Below are positions 6,838 through 6,919 of a DNA stretch of 6,919 bases, in pieces. Numbering within the stretch: position 1 is the first letter of the stretch; each line of letters begins with the position of its first letter. The notes under the pieces were generated by a model. The model saw only the letters and a program-made list of their open reading frames with translations, did no database searches and was not told the origin of the DNA. The DNA is from Chitinophagaceae bacterium. GTDB lineage: Bacteria > Bacteroidota > Bacteroidia > Chitinophagales > Chitinophagaceae. The stretch lies in the NCBI GenBank assembly GCA_020853515.1, contig JADYYU010000087.1:1-6919 (forward strand). The letters run 5' to 3'. The position numbers and the translations under genes are program-made.

Positions 6838-6869
6838 TTCGTTTAAATCTATGTATTGAATTAATTTCG
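6838..6869 (+). promoter_or_regulatory. Likely promoter of the rightward gene at 6892
   Basis: TTCG at 6838-6841, a 20-base spacer, then TAATTTCG at 6862-6869. Each element is one base off the Bacteroidota consensus (TTTG and TAnnTTTG), and the spacing is right. The box ends 22 bases before the ATG, giving a leader of about 15 A-rich bases with no Shine-Dalgarno motif. Confidence 0.42.
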
Positions 6870-6891
6870 CCGTTTAGCGCAAAAAAAGCAT

Positions 6892-6919
6892 ATGACACCG
6901 GAAAGAAAACAAAAAATTG
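6892..6919 (+). CDS. Start of a rightward gene, possibly a TrmH-type RNA methyltransferase (partial)
   Basis: Only nine full codons are visible, MTPERKQKI, before the window ends. This resembles the N terminus of TrmH/SpoU-family tRNA or rRNA 2'-O-ribose methyltransferases (E. coli TrmH starts MNPTRYARI). That comparison is from memory, and nine residues cannot prove it. Support that this is a real gene comes from the promoter-like pair just upstream (6838-6869), an A-rich leader and the divergent arrangement with rho. The ATG at 6892 is the first after the promoter. No catalytic or SAM-binding motif is within view. Confidence 0.45.

Larger units (their letters stand above)
6581..6891. other. 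Divergent gap between rho and the rightward gene at 6892
   Basis: This 311-base gap is very AT-rich near rho. It should hold both divergent promoters. The candidates are a leftward box at 6609-6616 and a rightward box at 6862-6869. Another perfect rightward -7 match, TAAATTTG (6637-6644), lacks a -33 partner and would give a leader of about 240 bases. I see no gene or RNA gene in it. Confidence 0.5.

Overview
The window looks like chromosomal DNA from a Bacteroidota bacterium, possibly a Chitinophagaceae-type member. The reasons are promoter -7 boxes of the TAnnTTTG type, no Shine-Dalgarno motifs before the genes, and a Rho factor enlarged by a long low-complexity insert. The family-level placement is an inference. 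No mobile element, tRNA, rRNA, CRISPR array or sign of recent transfer was seen.

Layout from left to right. Bases 1-593 hold no convincing complete gene. They contain a possible 5' end of a leftward gene (1-123), several short dyads, a rightward promoter-like box near 311 and a strong hairpin plus T-tract at 534-572, which together could bound a small RNA. Next come two leftward genes in one unit: a 20-plus-helix DUF2339 membrane protein (1901-4339), then a DUF3999 protein with a signal peptide and a C-terminal membrane anchor (594-1889). A perfect -7 box lies just upstream of the pair (4356-4363), and the hairpin at 534-572 closes it. A 336-base gap (4340-4675) carries two hairpins that separate this unit from the leftward rho gene (4676-6580). 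After a 311-base AT-rich gap, a rightward gene begins at 6892 and runs off the window. Its nine visible residues resemble the start of a TrmH-type RNA methyltransferase.

How the genes work together. rho encodes the transcription termination factor and appears to be its own unit, divergent from the gene at 6892. The DUF2339/DUF3999 pair is a membrane duo of unknown function, most likely co-translated and perhaps forming an inner-membrane complex with a periplasmic face. The most notable points are the Asn/Gln/His-rich disordered insert in Rho, the uncharacterised membrane pair, and the possible small RNA with nearby dyads at the left edge. I found no clear previously undescribed multi-gene system.
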